Assembly (NCBI GenBank): GCA_963735045.1
Contig: CAVTIZ010000003.1
Span: forward strand, 310,001-374,000
Origin: Salsipaludibacter sp963735045
Lineage (GTDB): Bacteria; Actinomycetota; Nitriliruptoria; Nitriliruptorales; Nitriliruptoraceae
Direction: 5' to 3'
Length of the DNA stretch: 64,000 nt
The first letter of the stretch is position 1. Every line of letters starts with the position of its first letter. Positions 50,855 through 59,952 of this stretch are shown here, one piece after another. Below the pieces are notes generated by a model. The model was not told where the DNA came from. It searched no databases and saw only the letters and a list, made by a program, of their open reading frames with translations. A program made the position numbers and the translations under genes.

Positions 50855-52525
50855 ATGTCCTCACCCACCTCGTCCGAGTTGCGCGCCGTCGGGATCGACC
50901 CCGACGTCTACGAACGCCGCAACCAGATCCTCGCCGTCCTGGTCCTGTCCCTGGTCCTCGTGGTCGCCGGCAACGCCTCGCTGAACGTGGCCCTGCCGTC
51001 GATGGCGCGGGCACTGGACGCCAGCCAGTCCCAGTTGCAGTGGCTGGTCGACGCCTACGCCCTGGTGTTCGCCGGGCTGCTCCTGCCCTTCGGTGCGCTG
51101 GGTGACCGGTTCGGTCGCAAGGGCGCGCTCCAGCTGGGGCTTGTGCTGTTCGCGGTCGGGGCCACCGCCGCCTCGTTGGTCAACGACCCGTGGCCGGTCA
51201 TCGGCGCACGCGCCTTCATGGGCGTGGGTGCGGCCTTCGTCATGCCCTCCACGCTGTCGTTGCTGTCGGCGAGCTTCCCGCCCCGGGAACGGCCCCGTGC
51301 CATCGCGATCTGGGCCGGCTTCGCCGGTGCGGGCGCCGGCATCGGCGTGATCGGGTCGGGCCTGCTGCTGACGCGATTCACCTGGCACGCGGTGTTCCTG
51401 GTCAACCTGCCGATCGTGGCGATCGCGCTGCTGGCCGGGGCACGGATCCTGCCGACGTCGCGTGACGAGTCCCACACCCCGCTGGACCCCGCCGGTGCCG
51501 TGCTGTCGGTCGTCGGCCTCGGGTCTCTGCTGTACGCCATCATCGAGGGTCCGGTCGTCGGTTGGACCAGCCCACAGGTGTTGACGGGGTTCGTCGTCGG
51601 ATCGCTCGGGCTGGCCGGGTTCGTGTGGTGGGAGTCGCGCACCGCCCACCCGATGCTCGACCTGGACTGGTTCCGGGACCGGCGGTTCTCGACCGGGACC
51701 CTGACCATCTCGTTGGCCTTCTTCGCCAACTTCGGCCTGTTCTTCATCATGACCCAGTTCCTCCAGTTCGTGCTGGGCTACAGCCCGCTGCAGGCCGGGT
51801 TCGCCACACTGCCGATGTCGTTGATGATCGTGGCGTCGTCGCCACGTTCGGCCGGACTGGTCGAGCGCTTCGGACCTCGCAAGGTGATCGCCGGCGGACT
51901 GGTCGGGGCCGCGACCGCCTTCGGGATCCTCGCCGTGGTGCTGCAGCCCGACATGACCTACTGGCCGTTGCTCGGACCGTTGCTGCTGTTCGGCGCCTCG
52001 GTCGGGATGGTCATGCCCCCGGCGACCGGCCAGATCATGTCGTCGCTGCCGGTCAACCGCGCCGGTGTCGGCTCGGCGGTCAACGACACCACCCGCGAGA
52101 TGGGTGGGGCGTTGGGCGTCGCCATCCTCGGCTCGATCGCCAACGTGGTCTACCGCAACGGGCTGGGGGACCTGGCCGCCAGCGCACCCGAGGAGGTTCG
52201 TGCCGCCGTGACCTCGTCGGTCGCCGCCGCGCTGGAGTTCGCACGTGCGCCCCAGGCCCCCGCCGGTGCCGGCGACCTGGTCCGTGAGGCCTTCACCTCT
52301 GCCGGGATCGCGACCTTCGCCGCGGCCGCAGCCGTGGCCGTGCTCAACGCGGCCCTGGTGTGGGCGTTCGTTCCCCGTCGGTCCGACTTCCGGGCCATGG
52401 GCGAACCGGATCCTGACGCCGGCCCCACCGGTGGCCGTGCGGACGACACGTCCGACGAGGCCACTCCGGCCGGCACCCTCGCCGCAGGTCGCCGCCCCGA
52501 CCAGGCCGCCGACCAACCCGCCTGA
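50855..52525 (+). CDS. MFS multidrug exporter, DHA2 (14-TM) family
   Basis: 556 residues with 14 predicted membrane helices. Motif A GALGDRFGRKGALQLGLVLF, motif C-like GFAGAGAGIGVIGSGLLL, QWLVDAYALVFAGLLLPFGA of TM1-2, and the C-terminal half with FATLPMSLMIVASSPRSAGL. This matches the EmrB/QacA-type drug:H+ antiporters. An Asp/Gly-rich tail follows the last helix. The ATG at 50855 sits in a pyrimidine-rich leader without a strong ribosome-binding site. No TetR regulator is adjacent. Confidence 0.9.
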   Translation: MSSPTSSELRAVGIDPDVYERRNQILAVLVLSLVLVVAGNASLNVALPSMARALDASQSQLQWLVDAYALVFAGLLLPFGALGDRFGRKGALQLGLVLFAVGATAASLVNDPWPVIGARAFMGVGAAFVMPSTLSLLSASFPPRERPRAIAIWAGFAGAGAGIGVIGSGLLLTRFTWHAVFLVNLPIVAIALLAGARILPTSRDESHTPLDPAGAVLSVVGLGSLLYAIIEGPVVGWTSPQVLTGFVVGSLGLAGFVWWESRTAHPMLDLDWFRDRRFSTGTLTISLAFFANFGLFFIMTQFLQFVLGYSPLQAGFATLPMSLMIVASSPRSAGLVERFGPRKVIAGGLVGAATAFGILAVVLQPDMTYWPLLGPLLLFGASVGMVMPPATGQIMSSLPVNRAGVGSAVNDTTREMGGALGVAILGSIANVVYRNGLGDLAASAPEEVRAAVTSSVAAALEFARAPQAPAGAGDLVREAFTSAGIATFAAAAAVAVLNAALVWAFVPRRSDFRAMGEPDPDAGPTGGRADDTSDEATPAGTLAAGRRPDQAADQPA

Positions 52526-52547
52526 TCCCCGTCGAGCCCGCCCCCAA

Positions 52548-52603
52548 ACCGTCGGTTGGGGATGTCGGCCGCACCAGTGCGGTCCCATCCGACAACCGAC
52601 GGT
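52548..52603. repeat. Nested inverted repeat (three stacked stems)
   Basis: ACCGTCGGTTG (52548-52558) pairs with CAACCGACGGT (52593-52603); inside, GGATG pairs with CATCC and CCGCAC (52569-52574) with GTGCGG (52577-52582) around a 2-nt loop. It lies after the MFS gene and may terminate it, but the 13-mer it shares with the 22-bp arrays suggests a repeat element. Confidence 0.65.
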
Positions 52604-52712
52604 CTCGGGGACGTCGTCGGACGGCGGACCCCTTTCGCGCGTGACCGTGGCGGACCTAGGATCGCCAGACTGTCAACGATGAGCGTTGGCCGATGGTCAT
52701 GAAGGATTCGGG

Positions 52713-53504
52713 ATGCGACGACGTCATGCACTGATCGCCGTGGTGGTGGTGGCCCTGTTGGGCTCGCTGCCGGCCATGGCCACCCCACGAACGGCCGACG
52801 CCAAGTGCGGCCACGAGATCAAGAAGGGTCCCGACGCCGGCTACGAGGTGATCTTCGACGGGTCCAAGAAGTGCTTCGAGGAGTGGGCGTACGCGGGCGG
52901 CAACTCCATCACGCTGGAGAAGAACGGCACGCTCCAGAGTGCCGGCGGCGACTCCAACCTGGGCGTGCTGTGGTACGCCGAGCGTCCGTATGGCGACTTC
53001 TCCCTGCGGCTGGAGTTCCGCGACGACGCTCCCGACGCGGGCGCCCGTGCCAACAGCGGTGTCCAGGTCCGGTTCCCGGCCCCCACCCCGCCGGTGCCCG
53101 GCTGTGCCACGACCTTCGGGTCCTTCGACCTCGGCGACGCCTGGGTCGCGGTGGCCTGTGGCCACGAGATCCAGATCAACGACGCGGTCGAGGGTGATCC
53201 ACGCAAGACCGGGTCGATCTACGCCTTCTCCGACCTCGACATCACCGAGGCCAACCCGGTGCAGAAGGGGACCTGGAGCCAGCTGGAGATCCGGGTCGTG
53301 GGCCAGACCTACACCGTGTTCCGCGACGGCGTCCAGATCAACCAGTTCGAGAACGTCGACGGCATCCCGTTCCCCGGTCGTGCGTTCGACCCTGGGTCCG
53401 ACTCGCGCGACCTCGTCGGCTACATCGGCCTGCAGGCGCACGGGGCGCCCAACGACATCGTGTCGTTCCGCAACATCCGGATCCGGGACCTGTCGGCTCC
53501 CTGA
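52713..53504 (+). CDS. Secreted DUF1080-like (concanavalin-fold) protein
   Basis: 263 residues with a signal peptide (ALIAVVVVALLGSLPAMATP). The mature part is a DUF1080-type jelly roll: GYEVIFDGSKKCFEEWAYAG, SNLGVLWYAERPYGDFSLRL with ANSGVQVRFP, and YIGLQAHGAPNDIVSFRNIR. Some DUF1080 proteins hydrolyse 3-keto-glucosides, so a carbohydrate role is plausible. Four Cys suggest disulfides. The ATG at 52713 is the start of the signal peptide; 52686 is a weaker alternative. Confidence 0.82.
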   Translation: MRRRHALIAVVVVALLGSLPAMATPRTADAKCGHEIKKGPDAGYEVIFDGSKKCFEEWAYAGGNSITLEKNGTLQSAGGDSNLGVLWYAERPYGDFSLRLEFRDDAPDAGARANSGVQVRFPAPTPPVPGCATTFGSFDLGDAWVAVACGHEIQINDAVEGDPRKTGSIYAFSDLDITEANPVQKGTWSQLEIRVVGQTYTVFRDGVQINQFENVDGIPFPGRAFDPGSDSRDLVGYIGLQAHGAPNDIVSFRNIRIRDLSAP

Positions 53505-53520
53505 GTCGCGTCGTCCACGA

Positions 53521-53558
53521 CGATGGCCCGCCCGAGGACGTGCTCGGGCGGGCCATCG
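53521..53558. terminator. Strong bidirectional terminator hairpin
   Basis: Perfect 16-bp arms CGATGGCCCGCCCGAG / CTCGGGCGGGCCATCG with a 6-nt loop, between the convergent DUF1080 and aminotransferase genes. Confidence 0.7.
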
Positions 53559-53571
53559 CGTGTGGTCGTGG

Positions 53572-54861
53572 TCAGTGCACGTCGTGGATCGCGGCGGCCA
53601 GCCTGGCGGCGCCGGTGTCGAGGTCGTCGGGCGTGACGTCCAACATCGGGGTGATGCGGATGACGTTGCCGTACAGGCCACCCTTGCCGACCAGCAGTCC
53701 GTGGTCCTTGCACGCCTCGAGCAGGGCGGCGGTGCGGGCCGCGTCGGGCTCCAGTGAGTTGGGGTGGCAGACCTCCAGGGCCTGCATCAGGCCGCGACCA
53801 CGGAACTCCGCGATCCATGGTGTGGCCTCGGCGACCGGGTCGATCGCGGCGACGAATCGTTGGCCCATGGCTCGGGCGTTGGCCTGCAGGTCGTGCTGTT
53901 CGACGTAGTCCAACGTGGCCAGCCCGGCCGCGGTCGACAGCGGGTTGCCGCCGAAGGTCGAGAAGTTGAGCACGTCGATGGTGTCCATCAACTCGGCGCG
54001 GGCGACGCACCCGGCCAGCGTCACGCCGTTGCCGACTCCCTTGGCGAAGGTCAGGACGTCGGGGACGATGTCGTGGGCCTGGTAGCCCCAGAAGTGGTCG
54101 CCGGTCCGACCCCATCCGGTCTGGACCTCGTCGGCGATGAACAGGATGCCGCGGTTGGCCAACTCCTTGTGCATCGCCCCCAACAGCCCGTCCGGCGGGA
54201 CTGCGAAGCCGCCGACGCCCTGGATGGGTTCGGCGATCAGGGCCGCGACGTCGCCGGCCGAGGTCATGTCCAGCAACTGCACCAGGTCGTCGACGCAGGC
54301 CGTGGTGTAGTCGTGGTCGTCCAGGCCCGCGAACGGGGACCGCAGCCGGTACCCGCCCTGGACGAACGTGACCTGCAGCCCGGACAGCGACGTCGACGAC
54401 CACGATGCGTGGGAGGTGATCGCCTGGGTCGTGAACGAGCGGCCGTGGTAGCTGTTGCGCAGTGCCAGGACCTGGTTGGAGCGTCGGAAACTGGTTGCGA
54501 GCAGGATCGCGGTGTCGTTGGCCTCGGTGCCGGAGGTCGTGAACAGCACCCGCGCGTCCGGGATGCCGGACAGCTCGGCGATGCGCTCGGCCAGGTCCAG
54601 CATCGGCGGTGACAGGTACAGCGTCGAGGTGTGCAGCACCTTGTCGACCTGGTCGTGCAGCGCGGCGTTCACGTGCGGGTTGTTGTGCCCGACCATGGTG
54701 GTCAGCACACCCCCGAAGAAGTCCAGGTACCGGGTCCCCTCGACGTCGGTGACCCAACTGCCGTCGCCGTGCACGATCGAGATCGGTTGGTCGTAGAACG
54801 GCGACAGGAACGACGGCAGGACCCGTCGGTACTGCCCCAGCAGGTCCTCGTTGGTCACCAT
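53572..54861 (-). CDS. Class III pyridoxal-phosphate aminotransferase (alanine-glyoxylate aminotransferase 2-like)
   Basis: 429 residues of the class III fold: TTSGTEANDTAILLATSF for cofactor phosphate binding, IAEPIQGVGGFAVPPDGLL, ILFIADEVQTGWGRTG with the Asp that pairs the pyridine nitrogen, and the Schiff-base Lys in LTFAKGVGNGV. It resembles the AGXT2/omega-amino acid branch, so glyoxylate or pyruvate may be acceptor; the amino donor is undefined. ATG 54861 is chosen over 54891 because conserved sequence starts at MVTNEDLLG. Confidence 0.88.
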   Translation of the reverse strand: MVTNEDLLGQYRRVLPSFLSPFYDQPISIVHGDGSWVTDVEGTRYLDFFGGVLTTMVGHNNPHVNAALHDQVDKVLHTSTLYLSPPMLDLAERIAELSGIPDARVLFTTSGTEANDTAILLATSFRRSNQVLALRNSYHGRSFTTQAITSHASWSSTSLSGLQVTFVQGGYRLRSPFAGLDDHDYTTACVDDLVQLLDMTSAGDVAALIAEPIQGVGGFAVPPDGLLGAMHKELANRGILFIADEVQTGWGRTGDHFWGYQAHDIVPDVLTFAKGVGNGVTLAGCVARAELMDTIDVLNFSTFGGNPLSTAAGLATLDYVEQHDLQANARAMGQRFVAAIDPVAEATPWIAEFRGRGLMQALEVCHPNSLEPDAARTAALLEACKDHGLLVGKGGLYGNVIRITPMLDVTPDDLDTGAARLAAAIHDVH

Positions 54862-54993
54862 GCCCGGCACCCTACTGCCGTTGCCCACCACGTTCCGTCC
54901 GGGTGGCGTCGGGGTGGCGTCGGGCCGTTGTCCCGGCCCGGTTCGATCCCGGCAGGGTGGTGGGGGCCGACGGGATCGGACGCGTCGAGCCGG

Positions 54994-55443
54994 TCAGCCG
55001 GGCTTGTAGACCATGGCGACGACGACGAGGAAGACGACCACGAGGTCGATGCTGCCGAGCAGGTTCAGGCGTGACTGCAGGCTGGCGACCGCACCCGTGT
55101 CGCCGGCGGTGACGGCCTCGTCGAGGGCGTCGGTGGTGCGACGGATCAGGGTGGAGCCGATGAAGATCGAGATCGCGATCCCGACCAGTCCGAACGTGAT
55201 CCACAGGTCGCCGAACGACAGCGAGTCCGACACGACCACCATCACGATCCCCGACAGCAGCGTCGTGATGCCGGCGATCGAGAAGTAGCGCTGCCCGAAC
55301 CAGGCTCCCTGTTCGGCCATGAAGCCGACCGCGGCCCCGTCGTCGGCCCGGGCGACACGCACGTTCATGACCTGGAAGGCCAGTGCGGCTCCCAGCCACG
55401 CGATCGCGGCGATGACGTGGATGGTCATGAAGGCGAGGTACAT
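54994..55443 (-). CDS. DUF2269-like integral membrane protein
   Basis: 149 residues with four membrane helices: MYLAFMTIHVIAAIAWLGAA, FSIAGITTLLSGIVMVVVS, LWITFGLVGIAISIFIGSTL and LNLLGSIDLVVVFLVVVAMV. The opening His in HVIAAIAWLG is typical of DUF2269/CopD-like small membrane proteins. Function unknown. The ATG at 55443 begins the first helix directly. Confidence 0.75.
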   Translation of the reverse strand: MYLAFMTIHVIAAIAWLGAALAFQVMNVRVARADDGAAVGFMAEQGAWFGQRYFSIAGITTLLSGIVMVVVSDSLSFGDLWITFGLVGIAISIFIGSTLIRRTTDALDEAVTAGDTGAVASLQSRLNLLGSIDLVVVFLVVVAMVYKPG

Positions 55444-55604
55444 GCCGGCCCCTGTCGTTCGTCCGCGAAGTATTGACGATCTCCCGACCGACGGCAAGCA
55501 CCAATCGCCAGTCGGCGGATCGGCACGCAGCAAATCCGTCGGCGGACCGGCGCCGGCCGATCGGCGTCGTCCGGGCCGGGTCCGGTGGGAACTACCGTCG
55601 AGGC

Positions 55605-57062
55605 ATGGAGGCAGTCGCGACCTGGATGTCGGCGCCGGGCTACGAGGTGGCCCGGTGGCTGGTGCAGCGCGGGCTCGCCCTGGTCTACGTCCTGGCCTTC
55701 GCCAACGCCTGGGTCGAGTTCCCGGCACTGCTGGGGGAACGCGGGCTGCAACCGGCCCGCCGGGTGATCGCGGGCACGGACTTCCGGTCCACGCCCAGCC
55801 TGTTCCACTGGCGCCTCGACGACGGCTTCGTCCGCCTGGTCGCCGGTGGTGGCGTGATGCTGGCGGCCGGCCTGGCGATCGGTGTCGGGGACGCGGTCCC
55901 GCTGGCCGTGTCGGTGGTGGCATGGTTGGTGCTGTGGTTCGCCTACCTGTCGATCGTCAACGTCGGACAGTCCTTCTACGCCTTCGGGTGGGAGTCCCTG
56001 CTGGTGGAGGCCGGGTTCCTCGTGGCGTTCCTGGGCAACGACGACATCGCCCCGCCGATCGTGGTGATCATGGGGCTGCGGTGGTTGCTGTTCCGGGTCG
56101 AGTTCGGCGCGGGGTTGATCAAGTGGCGCGGCGACCGCTGCTGGCGCGACCTGACCTGCCTGGACTTCCACCACGAGACCCAACCGATGCCGGGGCCGAT
56201 GTCGTGGTGGTTCCACCACCTGCCACCACGGCTGCACAAGGTGGAGGTGGCGGCCAACCACGTCACGCAGCTGGTCCTGCCGGTCCTGCTGTTCGCCCCG
56301 CAGCCGGTCGCCGGGGTCGCGGGCGCCGCGGTCGTGGTCACCCAGGGCTGGCTGATGGTGTCGGGCAACTACTCGTGGCTGAACGCCGTGACGCTGGTGC
56401 TGGGACTCGCCGCCCTGCCCGACTCCTGGTTCGGCGGTCTCGGCGAACGCGTGACGGCCGAGGCGAGCATGCCGGCCTGGTTCGTCGTGGTCGTGGTGGC
56501 CGTCGCCGTGCTGGTGGTCGTCGTGAGTGTCCCGTCGGCACGGAACCTGGTGTCCCGCGACCAGCGCATGAACGCGTCGTTCAACCGTTGGCGGATCGTC
56601 AACGCCTACGGCGCGTTCGGGTCGGTGACCCGGTCGCGTCGGGAGCTGGTGGTCGAGGCGACGTTGGCGGAGCAACCGGGTCCGGACGACTGGCAGGCCT
56701 ACGAGTTCCCGGGCAAGCCGACGGACCCGTTCCGTCGCCCGCCGCAGGTCGCTCCCTACCACCGTCGGCTGGACTGGCTGCTGTGGTTCATCCCGTTGTC
56801 GCCACGCTACGGCGACGGGTGGTTCGACACGTTCCTGAACCGCCTGCTGGTGGCCGACGAGGCGACGCTCGCCCTGCTCCGCCACGATCCGTTCCACGGG
56901 GAGTCGCCGGCGTGGTTGCGGGTGCGACTGGTCGACTACCGCTTCTCGACCCGACGGGAACGACGCGAGACCGGTGCCTGGTGGATCACTGGTCGCAGTC
57001 GCGAACTGGTCCGGCCCCGTCGCGGACCCCGGTCGGCGTCCGCGCCCTCGGACCCCACGTGA
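55605..57062 (+). CDS. Lipase maturation factor family protein
   Basis: 485-residue polytopic protein of the LMF family: SLFHWRLDDGFVRLVAGGG, YLSIVNVGQSFYAFGWESLL with the family's GWES motif, VEFGAGLIKWRGDRCWRDLT, CLDFHHETQPMPGPMSWWFH, and the soluble C-terminal domain with YEFPGKPTDPFRRPPQVAPY, HRRLDWLLWFIPLS. In vertebrates LMF1 folds lipases in the ER; bacterial members are common in actinobacteria and planctomycetes with unproven roles. The ATG at 55605 follows GTCGAGG. It ends four bases from the convergent pseudogene. Confidence 0.92.
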   Translation: MEAVATWMSAPGYEVARWLVQRGLALVYVLAFANAWVEFPALLGERGLQPARRVIAGTDFRSTPSLFHWRLDDGFVRLVAGGGVMLAAGLAIGVGDAVPLAVSVVAWLVLWFAYLSIVNVGQSFYAFGWESLLVEAGFLVAFLGNDDIAPPIVVIMGLRWLLFRVEFGAGLIKWRGDRCWRDLTCLDFHHETQPMPGPMSWWFHHLPPRLHKVEVAANHVTQLVLPVLLFAPQPVAGVAGAAVVVTQGWLMVSGNYSWLNAVTLVLGLAALPDSWFGGLGERVTAEASMPAWFVVVVVAVAVLVVVVSVPSARNLVSRDQRMNASFNRWRIVNAYGAFGSVTRSRRELVVEATLAEQPGPDDWQAYEFPGKPTDPFRRPPQVAPYHRRLDWLLWFIPLSPRYGDGWFDTFLNRLLVADEATLALLRHDPFHGESPAWLRVRLVDYRFSTRRERRETGAWWITGRSRELVRPRRGPRSASAPSDPT

Positions 57063-57065
57063 CCG

Positions 57066-58137
57066 TCACGACCCGTTGGTGAGGACGGCCTGGATCTCGT
57101 GGACGTCGAGGTCGTAGGACTGGACGAGGAAGATCGGGTCGGCGGGGAGGGGCTCCCACGGGCCGCCGGCGTCGCGCCAGTGGCCGGTCCAGCGGACGTC
57201 GACCTGGATGGTCCGGTCGCCCTTGACGGTGTAGACGTGCGCGATGGGTTCCGGTGAGGCGTAGGGCTGACCGGTCTCGTCGCCTGGCAGGTACGGGCGG
57301 CCATTGGTGTCGAGCCAGTCGGTGGGTGGGGTGTCGTCGTCGTTCCAGCGGATTCGGTGTGCGGCGGTGGCGCGGAGGTCGATCTGGCTGTCGGGGAGTG
57401 CCCAGGTGATGGTGCGGGCGTCGTCGTCGATGTCGTAGTCGGGTTGATAGTCGTCGACGGACACGATCGTGGGGACTCCGACCACGCTGTAGGTCGTCGG
57501 TTGGGTCAGCACGGACGGTGCCAACGGCTGGGCCCAGGCCTGCCACCCGATCAGCGCCCGCTGCAACGGCGAGATGACGACCGCCGCCACGACCTCGTCC
57601 TGGGTCGTTTCGGCCACGGGGTCCACACACGGCAACATCTGCTGTTGCCGATAGACCCCGTCTGACAGCGTCTGTCCCGATGAGCAGTCCGCCACCGTCG
57701 CAAGTCCGGGCCGTAGAACGCCGTGGCGGCCGCGCCGGCGGCTGCCTGCGAGTTGGCGTATTGCCCGGTCCCGCATTGGCGTCACCCTCGTATTGGCGCA
57801 GCAATCGCCAGCACGTGCGCTGTGTGTCGCAGTACGGACGAACCGGTGTATCGGTGAGTTGGGTGACCTTTCCGCGTAGCGGTGGCAGATTCGCGGCTCG
57901 TCACCGCTTTCTTCGGCTCGGCTGCACTGTCTGGTTCAGAGTCACCGGAGTCAGAGGCACTCGAAGTCCAGTTGCAGCTGAGTAGCCAATCGGACGCACC
58001 AGGGTCTACCGGAGCGTCGTGCCTGGCTTGTGACTTCGCATCGTCGGCCCTGCAGCGTCAGTCGGCAACGAGACGCTTGCTGCGAGAAGGCGAACGCAAC
58101 AGCGAGATGTGACTGTGCCGCGGAACGGACTCGTCAT
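57066..58137 (-). pseudogene. Decayed secreted-protein gene, several frame breaks
   Basis: Fragments of one secreted protein can be followed across frames: a signal-like start at ATG 58137 (VTSRCCVRLLAASVSLP), then a piece with WLLSCNWTSSASDSGDSE and PKKAVTSRES in another frame, an in-frame stop near 57784, GQYANSQAAAGAAATAFYGP, a shift near 57706, and an open C-terminal part from GLATVADCSSGQTLSDGVYR to LDVHEIQAVLTNGS. The C-terminal part (HVYTVKGDRTIQVDVRWTGH) has a PKD-like end. At least three disruptions, so it is truly degraded rather than a single sequence error. Confidence 0.6.
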
Positions 58138-58187
58138 GGTCGGATCTCTTGGTCGCAACACGAGGTGTCATTCGAGTCGCTGATCCG

Positions 58188-58908
58188 TCAATCTCGACAT
58201 CTCGGTACCAGCCCGCTCGGATTGCTCAGCCGAGCCGCGCGCGGCGTTGACGAGCTGACGCCAAGCGTGAGGCTGCACTCGTCCTCGTCGACCAGAGCCG
58301 ACTCAGTCGCGCTCTCGAGTCGGACCTCGAAGCAGTCGTTTGCGATGTCCAGGACCTCGAGGACCTGTTCCGACAGCGCGGCGGGACCTGACGTGTCGAA
58401 CGCCTTGAAGCCGGTCCTCGCCGAGTCGTTCCACAGTTCGCCGTATGCGCGAGAAGTCCGTCTGTGTAGATCACTCGAACTCGCGCGTGGAACTCGTGCA
58501 CCGACGTCCTCCGGAATCTCGTCGAGTGGTCAAGTACTCGAGCAAGACAGCGTCGTTGTAGATCTGGTTCTGGATGTCGATGACGGCCTGGGCTTCGGCG
58601 ACGGTGACCTCGCCGTCGTCGGTGATGGTGGACAGGTCGTCGGGGACGGGCGCGGTCGTGGGGGTGGGCGAAGGCAGCGGCGTGGGGGTGGGGGTCGGGC
58701 TGGGGATGGGGGCCGGGCTGGGTGTGGGTGACGGGGTGGGGGTGGGTGACGCGGTGGGGGTCACAGCGGTGGTCGGCGACGGTGTGACGGTGTCGCTGGC
58801 CGTGGTCGGGGGGACCGTGGGTGACGGGGTGGTGTCGGGCTCGCCGGAGCAGGCCGCGATCGCGACCGTGGCGACCAGGAGGGCGGCGGCGAGGTGGGGG
58901 ATCCGCAC
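58188..58908 (-). pseudogene. Lipoprotein gene of unknown family with one extra base
   Basis: N-terminal lipoprotein signal (AALLVATVAIAACSG), a Thr/Pro/Ser linker, then VTVAEAQAVIDIQNQIYNDA and VLLEYLTT; at about 58521-58530 the sensible frame moves by one, continuing DEIPEDVGARVPRASSSDL, YGELWNDSARTGFKAFDTSG, LSEQVLEVLDIANDCFEVRL and EDECSLTLGVSSSTPRAARL to a stop at 58188. The span is 721 bases; removing one base gives 239 residues. As written the first frame ends at 58471 after 145 residues. Four cysteine/acid-rich features suggest an exported binding protein. Function unknown. Confidence 0.6.
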
Positions 58909-59258
58909 GGGGTGTCCTTGGGGGCGATGGGACAGTGAACGAAACTACATGAGGGCTGCAACCGGATCAAGGGCCACGTTCACGGAGCTGTGGACACGAG
59001 CGGTCGGCGCCTCGACGGTCCGACGGTCGCCACACGTGACACGTTGCACCTGCCCTCCCGAAGCCGTGGGACGAGCACACGACCCGTCCTCGATCCCCCG
59101 CGACCACGCCACGAACCACCACGTGACCAGGGCGGGGGCGAGGCGACCATTGGCCCAGTGTGGTCCCTGCGGTCGTCGATGTCTCCTGCCCGACACGTCC
59201 TGTGTCGGCGGTCATCGACGTCGGCGAACCGGTGGCCCGACCTTGCCGGTGGTGGCCC
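58909..59258. other. Intergenic region
   Basis: 350 bases without a supported gene between the broken lipoprotein gene and the pentapeptide gene. Short open frames on both strands lack ribosome-binding sites and plausible protein sequence. It presumably contains the lipoprotein promoter. Confidence 0.4.
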
Positions 59259-59864
59259 TCAGCCCGAGGTGTCCACCTCAGCACCCCGCCCACGGGCCAG
59301 CGCCACCGCCAGGTCGAGGCCGATCCGGGTCCCGGTGAGGTCCGCGCCATCGAACACGGCATGGTCGATCCTCGTCCCGCGCAGGTCGGCCCGGCGCAGG
59401 TCGGCGTGCCGCAGGTTGGCGCCGGACAGGTCGGCCTCGGTCAGGTCCGCCTCGACCAGCACGGTCCCGTCCAGGTCCGCCTCGACCAGCCGCACCCCCC
59501 GCAACGACCGGCCGGTGAGGTCGCACTGGCGCAGGTTGGTCCACGACCAGTCCCCGCCGTCGACCTCCAGGCCCAGCAGCCGGGCCGAGGTCAGGTCGCT
59601 GCCGGTGAGCTTGCACGACTCGAAGCGGGCGGTCGCGAGGTTGGTGCCGTCGAAGCGGCAGTTGGTGAAGGCCGAGGCGTCGTGGCGCGACCCGGTCAGG
59701 TCGCTGTTGGTCCAGGCGCACGCGGTGAAGGTGGCCTGCCGGGTCACCAGCCCGGGAAGGTCGACGCCTCGGAACGTGCAGTCACGGAAGGTCCACCCGT
59801 CCAGCACGCCGTCGTCGAGCAGGTCCAGCAGGTCGACGTCCCACAGGTCGGCGTCGGCGACCAC
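59259..59864 (-). CDS. Pentapeptide-repeat protein
   Basis: 201 residues forming a right-handed quadrilateral beta-helix: from about residue 25 onward A(D/N)LxX-type pentapeptides run with few breaks (FRDCTFRGVDL, LRHADLRRADLRGTRIDHAV, FDGADLTGTRIGL). Such proteins mimic DNA or act as binding scaffolds; a gyrase-protective Qnr/MfpA role cannot be claimed from sequence. GTG 59864 is the usable start; no in-frame ATG lies upstream. Confidence 0.85.
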   Translation of the reverse strand: MVADADLWDVDLLDLLDDGVLDGWTFRDCTFRGVDLPGLVTRQATFTACAWTNSDLTGSRHDASAFTNCRFDGTNLATARFESCKLTGSDLTSARLLGLEVDGGDWSWTNLRQCDLTGRSLRGVRLVEADLDGTVLVEADLTEADLSGANLRHADLRRADLRGTRIDHAVFDGADLTGTRIGLDLAVALARGRGAEVDTSG

Positions 59865-59952
59865 CCGTGACTCGTCATCGGTCGGTGATGGACCAGCGAT
59901 CGCGGACCCTCCGGGGTCGTGATGGCCAGGACGTCGTGGCGCCGACGGGGCC

